5,390 nucleotides of DNA from Myxococcales bacterium (GTDB lineage: Bacteria; Myxococcota_A; Polyangia; Polyangiales; Houyiibacteriaceae). Below, piece after piece: positions 1 to 5,390 of the stretch. Numbering within the stretch: the stretch's first letter is position 1; every line of letters begins with the position of its first letter. Below the pieces are notes generated by a model, which saw only the letters and a program-made list of their open reading frames with translations, searched no databases and was not told the DNA's origin. The DNA is taken from assembly GCA_020354595.1 (NCBI GenBank), contig CP070650.1:710184-715573 (forward strand). Direction: 5' to 3'. Position numbers and translations under genes: made by a program.

Positions 1-298
1 TGGGCGCCGCGGTGGGGACCGAGTCGGAATCGGCTTGGAGCCGCCGGTGCGCACGACGCGGCAGATCGGCCATCTTCCGGACTCCGTCGAGCATGGCGCC
101 CCGAACCCGGTGGTACGCGAAGGTCTGAAAGCGCACGCCTCGACTTGGATCGAAGCGGTGCGCCGCCTCGAGGAGGCCGCCAAACCCAAAGGCGATGAGG
201 TCGTCGACATCTCCGCAGAGCGATAGCTCCCGGCGCAAGCGGTGAGCGAGGCCATGAACCATCTTCCGATGTCGCATCACGAGCTCTTCACCTGGCAT
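1..298 (-). CDS. RNA polymerase sigma-70 family factor, FliA/WhiG-like (partial, N-terminal 99 residues)
   Basis: This gene directs core RNA polymerase to a set of promoters. Only the N-terminal part, sigma region 2, lies in the window; the C-terminus is beyond the left edge. Visible in order: a helix VHGLAHRLRREL (residues 14-25, region 2.1), then DVDDLIAFGFGGLLEAAHRF (30-49, region 2.2, the surface that contacts the beta' subunit) followed by DPSRGVRF, then QTFAYHRVRGAMLDGVRKM (58-76, region 2.3, with aromatic residues F60 and Y62 where promoter melting occurs) and DLPRRAHRRLQ (78-88, region 2.4). The pattern DPxRGVxFxTxAYxRxRGAMLDxxR is typical of FliA/WhiG-type factors. The ATG at 298 is preceded by AGGGGG at 7 bases spacing, and an in-frame stop lies at 349-347, so the start is well bounded. 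Regions 3 and 4 are not visible, so the subgroup and target promoters cannot be fixed. It is divergent from the small gene to its right. All three minus-strand frames happen to be open here, but only this one gives a recognisable protein. Confidence 0.9.
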   Translation of the reverse strand, partial: MPGEELVMRHRKMVHGLAHRLRRELSLCGDVDDLIAFGFGGLLEAAHRFDPSRGVRFQTFAYHRVRGAMLDGVRKMADLPRRAHRRLQADSDSVPTAAP

Positions 299-305
299 CC
301 GAGGA

Positions 306-311
306 CCCCCT
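306..311 (-). promoter_or_regulatory. Shine-Dalgarno site of the sigma factor gene
   Basis: AGGGGG on the minus strand lies 7 bases before the ATG at 298. It is the only purine-rich ribosome-binding candidate near a start in this frame and decides the start over an upstream TTG at 319. Confidence 0.55.
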
Positions 312-475
312 GAATGCAAGGGCCTTAGCCAAGTGGGTGGGTGAAGTCAAGCCAACTACATTAGCCTACATCAGTCGCACCTAGTCGTAGCGATTCATTT
401 GCGTTATAGCGAGCGGGTGCGCACGAGGGGGCCTGGCATCGCAAAGGCAGACACGCGTCCAGGCGACGCCTTGTC

Positions 476-479
476 GAGG
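476..479 (+). promoter_or_regulatory. Shine-Dalgarno site favouring the GTG start at 486
   Basis: GAGG followed by A and five more bases before GTG gives normal spacing. No other candidate start of this gene (TTG 399, GTG 417, TTG 471) has a comparable purine-rich site, so this site drives the choice of start. Confidence 0.4.
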
Positions 480-485
480 AACCTC

Positions 486-827
486 GTGCTCAACGTTCTC
501 GAAGACCTCGACGCGCTCATCTCGGAGGAGACGGAATCCGGCGCCACGGCCTTCGCGTGGGGCGATGAGGCTCAGGGGGGTGCCGGCTTGATACAGTCAC
601 GCGCCGGGCGCGACCACGAAGGGCTTCGAATCTCTTGGAATGACGGTCAAATTGAGAGTATCGAGATTGAATCTCGACCTGGCATGAGCTTTTTTGCGTC
701 GGGCCGAGCCGCCAACCCGGCGGACGTCGTCGACGCGATCGTCCCGATGCTGTGGAAGCATATCCGCAGTGGCGGCGAGCTGCCGGCCGGCATCGATCGC
801 TTCGCCGGCGCGCTTTCGCTCCCCTGA
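486..827 (+). CDS. Small protein of unknown function (113 residues)
   Basis: I do not recognise a family. The protein is acidic and has no signal peptide or membrane segment, so a cytoplasmic location is likely. It reads as an alpha/beta fold: an N-terminal amphipathic helix (LNVLEDLDALISEET, residues 2-16), a short AFAWGDE strand, then two probable strands around GLRISWNDG (46-54) and IESIEIES (56-63), a loop, and a C-terminal helix beginning NPADVVDAIVPMLWKHI (77-93). Conserved-looking features are the tryptophans at 25, 51 and 90. The open frame extends upstream to a TTG at 399 (142 residues), with in-frame GTG at 417 and TTG at 471. I chose GTG 486 because it alone has a Shine-Dalgarno site and because the upstream codons use rarer triplets and give sequence without evident structure. 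The gene stands alone, divergent from the sigma factor and converging on the protease. Nothing in its context gives it a role; a sigma-linked regulator or a small immunity-type protein would be guesses. Confidence 0.65.
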   Translation: MLNVLEDLDALISEETESGATAFAWGDEAQGGAGLIQSRAGRDHEGLRISWNDGQIESIEIESRPGMSFFASGRAANPADVVDAIVPMLWKHIRSGGELPAGIDRFAGALSLP

Positions 828-834
828 GCGGAAG
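813..834. terminator. Stem-loop between convergent genes, possible bidirectional terminator
   Basis: CTTTCGCTC (813-821) pairs with GAGCGGAAG (826-834) around a CCCT loop. This gives nine pairs, one of them a U-G wobble in plus-strand RNA and a mismatch in minus-strand RNA. It overlaps the TGA stop of the small gene (825-827) and lies 18 bases beyond the end of the protease gene. There is no U-tract on either side, so it is not a canonical intrinsic terminator. It could still end transcripts with help from Rho or protect 3' ends. Confidence 0.35.
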
Positions 835-851
835 GGCCAGAGCGCTTGAGG

Positions 852-3800
852 CTAGTGGTAGCCGTTGCCGTTGCCGAGGAGGGCGCCCTCGAACTTCTTC
901 GTCTCCATGAGCGAGCCATCTTCGGCATCGCGTCGGACGACGAAGAAGCGCCGGGTCAAGGTGCCGCTGCTCTCGCGCGCCACGACCATGATGGTGTTGA
1001 GCCCGGGTCGAACCGGGATTTCTGCGTCGAAGTCCAGCTCGCGCGGGGTGGTGCTTCCTTGGTTCGACTCATAGAAGACCTTGTGGCCGCTCGTCGTGAT
1101 GTAGAGGTCGCGGAGCCGTTGCTGATCGGTGGCTTGGCCCTTGACCTGAATCGTCTCAGCGCGGGTGGCGAAGCTCTCGGGCCCGGTGAGCTCGATCTCC
1201 GGAGATGCGTTGGGCGTCTCCCATGTGAGCGCGGGCGCCTTCGCAACCTGACCTTGCGCCGCCGAAGTCGCTTTCGATTCCACCCAACCCGGTCGGCCGC
1301 CACCGAGATTGACGCGAGCGAACGTGGAGCTCTTGGCCGTGAGCAGCAAGCGCACGGGCTCGTCGATACGGGCAATCACGGGCGCATCGGGATCGGGGCG
1401 CTCACGCACTTCGGTGCCGGCCTCGACCAACACGACCCGCTTGCTCGGTAGATTGTCGATCGCGCCCGAGTCCTGGGCGATCGGAATGGTCAGCTTCTGC
1501 CCGGCGGCTGCGCCGAGCTCGTTGTCGAGAACGCCGAGCATGAGCGTGGCTTCGCCTTCAGCAAACTCGGGATGCACGCGAAGGGTAAACGGAACGACCC
1601 ATTCCTCCCCTCGCTGCAGACCCGCCGAGTTCTCGAAGCGGCCGTCGTAAAGCAGGATGCCCGTACCGCTCTTGTTCTGGATGTTGGCCTGCAGATCGAA
1701 GCTGTCGGCTTGCCCGACGTTCCTGACGGTGAAGTAGACGGTCACCTGCTCGCCGGGCTGCACGAGGCCATCGCCGTTGCCGCGCAGGTTGTCGGCGACC
1801 TGAAGCCCGTAGGCGAACCGAGGTCGCGGCAGGGCCGTGACCAAGGTGCGAACCTCGACCGGGTCGGGCATATGGCCGTGCGCCTCCTCGAACTCGACCG
1901 TGATACCGTCGGCGCGATCGACCGTCGCCCGCGGAATCCGGCAAACGCGCTTCTCGTTCTCGGTGAGGCAATGACCGAGCGTCGTCGTCCATGTCCGCGT
2001 CTCGCCCGGCGCGAGCTTGCCGAACACCAGCTCCCGCCCATCGAACAGCCCGTTGTCGCTGCGGGTGGTCGCGCGAAGCCGGTAAAGCGTGGCGTCGCCC
2101 TCGTTGGTCACCCGGACCTGGAGCGAAAGCGGATCGCCCGCGCGCACGGCCTTGCCATTCGCGCTCGTCTTCGCGACGACGCGGACCTGGCTCGCGCCGC
2201 GGTCAGGCCCGACGCTCCAATCGACCCCAAGCTTCTTGAGGTCGCGCACGACTTTCTCGTTCTCCTGCTTTTGAACGCGCTCGATGATCGGCTTCGACTC
2301 GCGCAGCATCTGAGGCCGCTTCGACAACTTCGCGTTGAGCACGAGGTTCTTGGAGAAGCGAATGAGGAAGTTCTCTTTGTCTTCGTTTTCTTGCTCCTCG
2401 GGCTCCGCCTCCATCAGTCGCTGCCGGAGCTCGGGGTTCAGATAGTAGCCCATCACGATGGAGGGACGCTGCGCGTCCGACGCGCTCTCATGGGTCAGGT
2501 GCGCGTCGAGGTCGGCCTCGCGAAGAAAGAGCTCGTTGACCTTCAGGTCCATGTCTTCCTTGTCGACCGTCATCGGACTGATCGCGATGTCCGGGACGAT
2601 CCCCACACCCTGGATCGAGACGTCGCCCGGCGTCAGGTATTGCGCGACCGTGAGCTTGAGGGCCGAAGCATCGGGAAGCTCGTAGAGGACCTGAACCGAC
2701 CCCTTGCCGAAGCTCTGCTCGCCGATGATGAGCGCGCGATCGTGGTTCTTGAGGGCGCCGGCGACGATCTCGCTCGCGGACGCACTCTGCGCATTCATCA
2801 AGACGACCATGGGGTATTGGGCCTGAGTGCCTGCGCGCGTCGCGTACTTCTCCTCGCGCTGGCGCGGGTCCTGCGACGACGTGGTGACGATCGGCCCACC
2901 GTCGATGAACGTGTCGGCAACCTGCACGGCCTGGTCGAGGAGCCCGCCTGGATTGCTGCGCAGGTCGAGCACGAGGCCCCGCATCTTCTTACGGTTGAGC
3001 GCCTGCAGCGCGTCGCCGAGGTCGTCCTGGGTGTTGCCCTGGAAGTTGTTGATCTTGATGTAGCCCACCCCGTCGCGGAGCATGCGATGTTCGACCGACT
3101 CGATGCGAATGATGGCCCGGGTCAGCTCGACCTTTCGAGGGGGCATCCACTTCCCGGCTTTGTTCTTGCGGCGGATGAAGATCGTGACCTTGGAGCCCGG
3201 CCTGCCGCGAAGGCGGTCCACCGCACCGTTGAGCGGCATGTTGAGCGTGGACTCGTCTTCGATCTTCACGATGCGGTCGCCACGCTGAAGCCCGGCGCGC
3301 GAGGCAGGCGTACCGTCCATCGGCCGAATCACCGTCAGGTGGCCGTCGCGAATCGAGATGACGATGCCGAGCCCGCCGAACTGGCCGCGCGTGCTGGTGC
3401 GCATTTCTTTGTACACCTCCGGCGGCAATAGGACCGTGTGCGGGTCGAGCGTCTTGAGCATCCCATTGACGGCGACGTACTCGATCTCGCGAAGCTCGAT
3501 GTCGTCTTCGTCTTTCAGCTCGTCCTGCAGAAAGCTGAACACCTCCCGGAAACGCCCGGCCAGCTCCCAGGGGCTCGACACATCGGATACCGAGAACTCG
3601 CTCTGCGAGCTGTTGACCTGGACCTTGAGGGTCTCGGCCCCGTCTTGGTAGTGCACGAGGACAGGCGCGATATCCTGCTGGATGGCGTTGAGGCCGGCCA
3701 GCATCATGCGCTGGTGGTCGATGCGGGTCGGGTCGACGTAGTCGCTGTTGACCTCGTGAATGACCCGGTTCATGACCTGCAGCTTCTTGAGGTCCCAAGG

Positions 3801-3941
3801 AGTCTTGTCGCGAGCCGCCAACGCCCGGGGCGAGGTGTCGATGTCGATTTGGAGGCCGTTTTCGACCGGCCAACCGAAGGAAATGGTGAACGCCGCAAGT
3901 ACGACCACCAAACCAAGCAAGGGCTTCCAGAGTCTTCTCAT
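852..3941 (-). CDS. Exported S41 carboxyl-terminal processing protease with PDZ, Ig-like and SH3-like domains
   Basis: This is a serine protease of the Prc/CtpA type (peptidase family S41) that trims or degrades envelope proteins from their C-termini; it should act in the periplasm. The N-terminus has basic residues followed by a hydrophobic stretch (LLGLVVVLAAFTISFGW, residues 8-24) with no clear AxA cleavage site, so it may be a signal anchor. Next come LDPHTVLLPPEVY (165-177), a PDZ domain (about 186-260, GGLGIVISIRDG and AGLQRGDRIVKI), the S41 core with LVLDLRSNPGGLLDQ (323-337), and the catalytic SASASEI...GKGSVQ block. By spacing to Prc and CtpA the active residues are Ser388, Lys413 and Gln417, all present. 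After a charged helical linker (about 500-575) lie two Ig-like beta-sandwich units (about 585-700 and 705-820), an SH3-like domain (about 832-893) and a further Ig-like domain (about 910-1003). At 1029 residues it is far longer than ordinary CtpA (about 400-500) or Prc (about 680). Similar long S41 proteins occur in Myxococcus, to my recollection. The ATG at 3941 is chosen because the export signal begins there; the frame runs on upstream but gives proline/arginine-rich nonsense over the neighbouring promoter. There is no Shine-Dalgarno sequence. Confidence 0.93.
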   Translation of the reverse strand: MRRLWKPLLGLVVVLAAFTISFGWPVENGLQIDIDTSPRALAARDKTPWDLKKLQVMNRVIHEVNSDYVDPTRIDHQRMMLAGLNAIQQDIAPVLVHYQDGAETLKVQVNSSQSEFSVSDVSSPWELAGRFREVFSFLQDELKDEDDIELREIEYVAVNGMLKTLDPHTVLLPPEVYKEMRTSTRGQFGGLGIVISIRDGHLTVIRPMDGTPASRAGLQRGDRIVKIEDESTLNMPLNGAVDRLRGRPGSKVTIFIRRKNKAGKWMPPRKVELTRAIIRIESVEHRMLRDGVGYIKINNFQGNTQDDLGDALQALNRKKMRGLVLDLRSNPGGLLDQAVQVADTFIDGGPIVTTSSQDPRQREEKYATRAGTQAQYPMVVLMNAQSASASEIVAGALKNHDRALIIGEQSFGKGSVQVLYELPDASALKLTVAQYLTPGDVSIQGVGIVPDIAISPMTVDKEDMDLKVNELFLREADLDAHLTHESASDAQRPSIVMGYYLNPELRQRLMEAEPEEQENEDKENFLIRFSKNLVLNAKLSKRPQMLRESKPIIERVQKQENEKVVRDLKKLGVDWSVGPDRGASQVRVVAKTSANGKAVRAGDPLSLQVRVTNEGDATLYRLRATTRSDNGLFDGRELVFGKLAPGETRTWTTTLGHCLTENEKRVCRIPRATVDRADGITVEFEEAHGHMPDPVEVRTLVTALPRPRFAYGLQVADNLRGNGDGLVQPGEQVTVYFTVRNVGQADSFDLQANIQNKSGTGILLYDGRFENSAGLQRGEEWVVPFTLRVHPEFAEGEATLMLGVLDNELGAAAGQKLTIPIAQDSGAIDNLPSKRVVLVEAGTEVRERPDPDAPVIARIDEPVRLLLTAKSSTFARVNLGGGRPGWVESKATSAAQGQVAKAPALTWETPNASPEIELTGPESFATRAETIQVKGQATDQQRLRDLYITTSGHKVFYESNQGSTTPRELDFDAEIPVRPGLNTIMVVARESSGTLTRRFFVVRRDAEDGSLMETKKFEGALLGNGNGYH

Positions 3942-3950
3942 TGGATCGTA

Positions 3951-3985
3951 GGGGGCAGTGGGGGGAAGTAGGGGGAGACTGGGGG
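3951..3985 (+). repeat. Four phased G-tracts, potential G-quadruplex; C-rich leader on the protease strand
   Basis: Runs of 5, 6, 5 and 5 G begin at 3951, 3960, 3971 and 3981, separated by CAGT, AAGTA and AGACT. This satisfies the usual G-quadruplex pattern of four G-runs with loops of 1-7 bases. Starts are 9, 11 and 10 bases apart, close to one helical turn. In the protease mRNA the same bases are C-tracts just before the start codon. Confidence 0.7.
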
Positions 3986-3991
3986 CAGTCT
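3976..3991. repeat. Small inverted repeat at the expected 5' end of the protease transcript
   Basis: AGACTG (3976-3981) and CAGTCT (3986-3991) form a perfect six-pair stem around four bases. It contains the last G-tract and lies 5 bases downstream of the predicted protease -10 box, so it is either an operator half-pair or a leader hairpin. Such a short repeat could also be chance. Confidence 0.35.
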
Positions 3992-3995
3992 GACG

Positions 3996-4024
3996 AGTGT
4001 AACCCCGTTGGGCTTCTGGGCCAA
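3996..4024 (-). promoter_or_regulatory. Predicted sigma-70 promoter of the S41 protease
   Basis: On the minus strand TTGGCC (4024-4019) and TACACT (4001-3996) match the -35 and -10 consensus at four of six positions each, with an ideal 17-base spacer. Transcription would start near 3989, giving a leader of about 48 bases that consists almost wholly of the C-tracts. This is prediction from sequence only. Confidence 0.5.
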
Positions 4025-4043
4025 TTGGGTCCGGTGCCAATTG
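4020..4043. repeat. Direct repeat GCCAATTG x2 in the divergent promoter region
   Basis: GCCAATTG occurs at 4020-4027 and 4036-4043, starts 16 bases apart. The first copy overlaps the predicted protease -35 box and the second overlaps the candidate -35 of the tRNA gene. CAATTG in each is itself a palindrome. A regulator touching both copies could act on both genes; chance cannot be excluded for an 8-base repeat. Confidence 0.4.
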
Positions 4044-4069
4044 CGTCAGTTCTTTCCTAGGGTTATCGG
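4041..4069 (+). promoter_or_regulatory. Candidate promoter of the tRNA nucleotidyltransferase gene
   Basis: TTGCGT (4041-4046) and TATCGG (4064-4069) are separated by 17 bases; the -10 matches the consensus at only three positions. Transcription would begin at about 4076, which is the GTG start codon itself, implying a leaderless mRNA. That agrees with the absence of a properly spaced Shine-Dalgarno site. Confidence 0.3.
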
Positions 4070-4075
4070 TTCGGC

Positions 4076-5390
4076 GTGCCACACCGCATCCTCCGCCAGC
4101 AAATCGCCCGGCCGGTGCTCGAAATTTGTAAGGAGCTCCGCAATTCGGCGGAGCGCGCCTGGGTGGTGGGCGGCTGCGTCCGGGACACGCTGCGCGGGGA
4201 GGTCGTGAACGACTGGGACGTCGCGACGACTGCACGGCCCGAAAAGGTCCAGAAGGTGTTCGAGAGGGTCATCCCTACGGGGATCGATCACGGCACCGTG
4301 ACGGTGCTTTGGAAGGGCGAGGCCTACGAGGTCACCACGCTGCGCGGGGAGGGCGCGTACAGCGACGGCCGGCGACCCGACCGCGTGGTCTTCGTGAGCG
4401 ACATCGATGAAGACCTCGCCCGGCGGGACTTCACCGTAAACGCGATTGCGTACGACCCAGTGCAGAGCAAGGTCGTCGACCCATTCGGTGGCCTTCGAGA
4501 CATGCAGGACAAGACCCTGCGCGCGGTCGGCGATCCGAAAGAGCGCTTCCGTGAAGACGGGCTTCGTATCCTCCGTGGCGCGAGGTTTGTCGCCACACTC
4601 GACTTCGAGCTCGAGGAGGACACCGAAGCGGCGTTTCGCGGCGCGCTTGGCACCTTCCGCAAGGTGAGCCCAGAGCGGGTGCGCGAAGAGTGGATCAAGA
4701 CGATGAAGGCCAGCGAGCCTTCACGCGCCTTCGAGGTCATGCGACGCACAGGCATTCTCGAGGTGACATACCCTGAATTGCTCGAGCAGGTCGGATGCGA
4801 GCAGAACCAGTGGCATGCCTATGACGTGTGGGATCACACCATGCGGGTGCTCGACGAGTCGAAGGGCGACCCGGTGGAGCGGGTGGCCGCGCTGTTGCAC
4901 GACGTGGCCAAGCCGCGGACGCGGGCGCGGTCCGAGAAGACCAACGACTGGACCTTCTATCACCACGAAAAGGTCGGCGCCGACATGGCCGACCGCTGGC
5001 TCCGAGACTACCGCTTCTCGAACAGCGAGCGAGCTCTGATCACGGGCCTCATCCGGCATCACCAGATTTGCTACAGCAGCGAGTGGACGGACGCCGCGGT
5101 GCGCCGGTTCATGAAACGAGTGGGCCCGGACACCCTCGATCCGCTGCTTCGCCTCGGCAAAGCCGACGCGCTCGGCAAGGGACGCAACGTCGACGAAGAG
5201 CTCGCCGCACTCGAAGAGCTCCGCGGCCGCATCGATAAAGAGATCGAAGCGGGTCGCGCCCTGACCACACAAGACCTCGCGATCGGCGGCAACGACGTGA
5301 TCCCATTGCTCGATGGGGGAGCCGGTCCAGCGGTTGGGAAGATTCTCCGCGCGCTTCTGGAGAAAGTCATCGACGACCCCTCGCTGAACA
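4076..5390 (+). CDS. cca: CCA-adding tRNA nucleotidyltransferase with HD domain (partial, lacks C-terminus)
   Basis: This cytoplasmic enzyme adds or repairs the 3'-terminal CCA of tRNAs using CTP and ATP. The 438 visible residues show the class II nucleotidyltransferase motifs in order: GGCVRD (32-37), the metal-binding DWD (46-48), the TG...HGTVTV strand (68-77), YEVTTLR (84-90), DLARRDFTVNAIA (113-125) and EDGLR (160-164), the motif that pairs with the incoming base. The HD domain follows, with likely metal ligands His254, His275-Asp276 (LLHDVAKP) and Asp364 (KADALGKG). Bacterial poly(A) polymerases share the first half but usually carry a GRRF-type signature near residue 70; it is absent, which favours CCA addition. 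A CC-only or A-only enzyme cannot be excluded from sequence reading. GTG 4076 is the first start after an in-frame TAG at 4058 and leaves a normal N-terminal helix; the next GTG at 4115 would shorten that helix. The nearest purine-rich site (AGGG, 4059-4062) is too far for a good Shine-Dalgarno. The frame is open to the right edge, so a stop and probably a few tens of residues are missing. Confidence 0.92.
   Translation, partial: MPHRILRQQIARPVLEICKELRNSAERAWVVGGCVRDTLRGEVVNDWDVATTARPEKVQKVFERVIPTGIDHGTVTVLWKGEAYEVTTLRGEGAYSDGRRPDRVVFVSDIDEDLARRDFTVNAIAYDPVQSKVVDPFGGLRDMQDKTLRAVGDPKERFREDGLRILRGARFVATLDFELEEDTEAAFRGALGTFRKVSPERVREEWIKTMKASEPSRAFEVMRRTGILEVTYPELLEQVGCEQNQWHAYDVWDHTMRVLDESKGDPVERVAALLHDVAKPRTRARSEKTNDWTFYHHEKVGADMADRWLRDYRFSNSERALITGLIRHHQICYSSEWTDAAVRRFMKRVGPDTLDPLLRLGKADALGKGRNVDEELAALEELRGRIDKEIEAGRALTTQDLAIGGNDVIPLLDGGAGPAVGKILRALLEKVIDDPSLN

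Larger units (their letters stand above)
299..485. other. Divergent gap between the sigma factor and the small unknown gene
   Basis: This stretch is less GC-rich than the rest of the window, as expected of a promoter region. On the minus strand TTGACT (350-345) is a good -35 match, but at 17 bases spacing the -10 position reads TAAGGC (327-322), which is poor. On the plus strand TATAGC (405-410) is a fair -10, with only a weak -35 (TAGTCG, 382-387) 17 bases upstream. If that -10 is real, transcription would begin near 417, downstream of the TTG at 399. I see no clear operator or terminator. An open frame of 19 codons at 254-313 on the plus strand overlaps the sigma gene and has no support. 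Confidence 0.35.

Noticed and set aside
35..226. Plus-strand 63-codon open frame with TTG start, open to the left edge
   Set aside because: It lies antisense to the sigma factor frame, has no recognisable domain and no ribosome-binding site, and is explained as a shadow of GC-rich coding DNA.
314..332. Sigma-54-like TTGGC...TTGCA pattern on the minus strand upstream of the sigma factor
   Set aside because: The GG and GC elements are separated by 11 bases and not the required 10. Transcription from it would also begin downstream of the Shine-Dalgarno site that supports the start codon.
844..880. GGCAAC-type short tandem repeat near the end of the protease gene
   Set aside because: It is the coding sequence for the Gly-Asn-Gly-Asn stretch at the protease C-terminus, only two units long.
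1572..3431. 619-codon open frame on the plus strand inside the protease gene
   Set aside because: Antisense to intact PDZ and S41 catalytic sequence. Its product is a low-complexity mix of Arg, Ala, Leu, Val and Asp with no domain. Long antisense frames are expected in GC-rich genes.
4026..4041. TGGCAC on the minus strand (4040-4035 region), resembling a sigma-54 -24 element
   Set aside because: No TTGC-type -12 element lies at the correct distance; CCAAT occupies that place.
3942..4235. 98-residue upstream extension of the protease frame
   Set aside because: Its sequence is Pro/Arg-rich, it would bury the export signal inside the protein, and it crosses the divergent promoters and the first 160 bases of the tRNA gene.
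4046..5272. Minus-strand open frames inside the tRNA nucleotidyltransferase gene (for example 4721-5272 and 4324-4755)
   Set aside because: All are antisense to continuous, motif-bearing coding sequence and carry no features of their own.

Overview
The window looks like chromosomal DNA from a GC-rich Gram-negative bacterium, most likely a myxobacterium or another member of the former Deltaproteobacteria. The grounds are strong G/C preference at third codon positions, a large exported S41 protease with a long Ig-like/SH3 tail of the kind I associate with Myxococcota, and a FliA/WhiG-type sigma factor. This placement is an inference from style and not from a marker gene.

Four genes alternate in direction. 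(1) Positions 1-298, minus strand: the first 99 residues of an RNA polymerase sigma factor that leaves the window at the left edge. The opposite strand carries an open frame over the same bases, which I regard as a shadow. (2) About 486-827, plus strand: a small protein of unknown function whose start is uncertain. (3) 852-3941, minus strand: a 1029-residue exported PDZ/S41 carboxyl-terminal processing protease with Ig-like and SH3-like domains behind the catalytic core. It converges on gene 2 with only 24 bases between the two stop codons. (4) 4076 to the right edge, plus strand: a class II CCA-adding tRNA nucleotidyltransferase with an HD domain, cut off before its C-terminus.

No two neighbours share a strand, so each is probably transcribed alone. 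The two divergent gaps hold the regulatory signals. The 134-base gap between the protease and the tRNA gene is the richest part of the window. It has a plausible sigma-70 promoter facing each way, an 8-base direct repeat touching both -35 boxes, and four runs of five or six G spaced about 10 bases apart. On the protease side these runs become a very C-rich, G-poor leader without a Shine-Dalgarno sequence.

The genes do not form an evident pathway: transcription initiation, an unknown, envelope proteolysis and tRNA maturation. I see no mobile element, CRISPR array, rRNA or tRNA gene, and no convincing new multi-gene system. The observations most worth following are the sigma factor hidden under a shadow frame, the phased G-tract/C-rich leader of the protease, and the small unknown protein.
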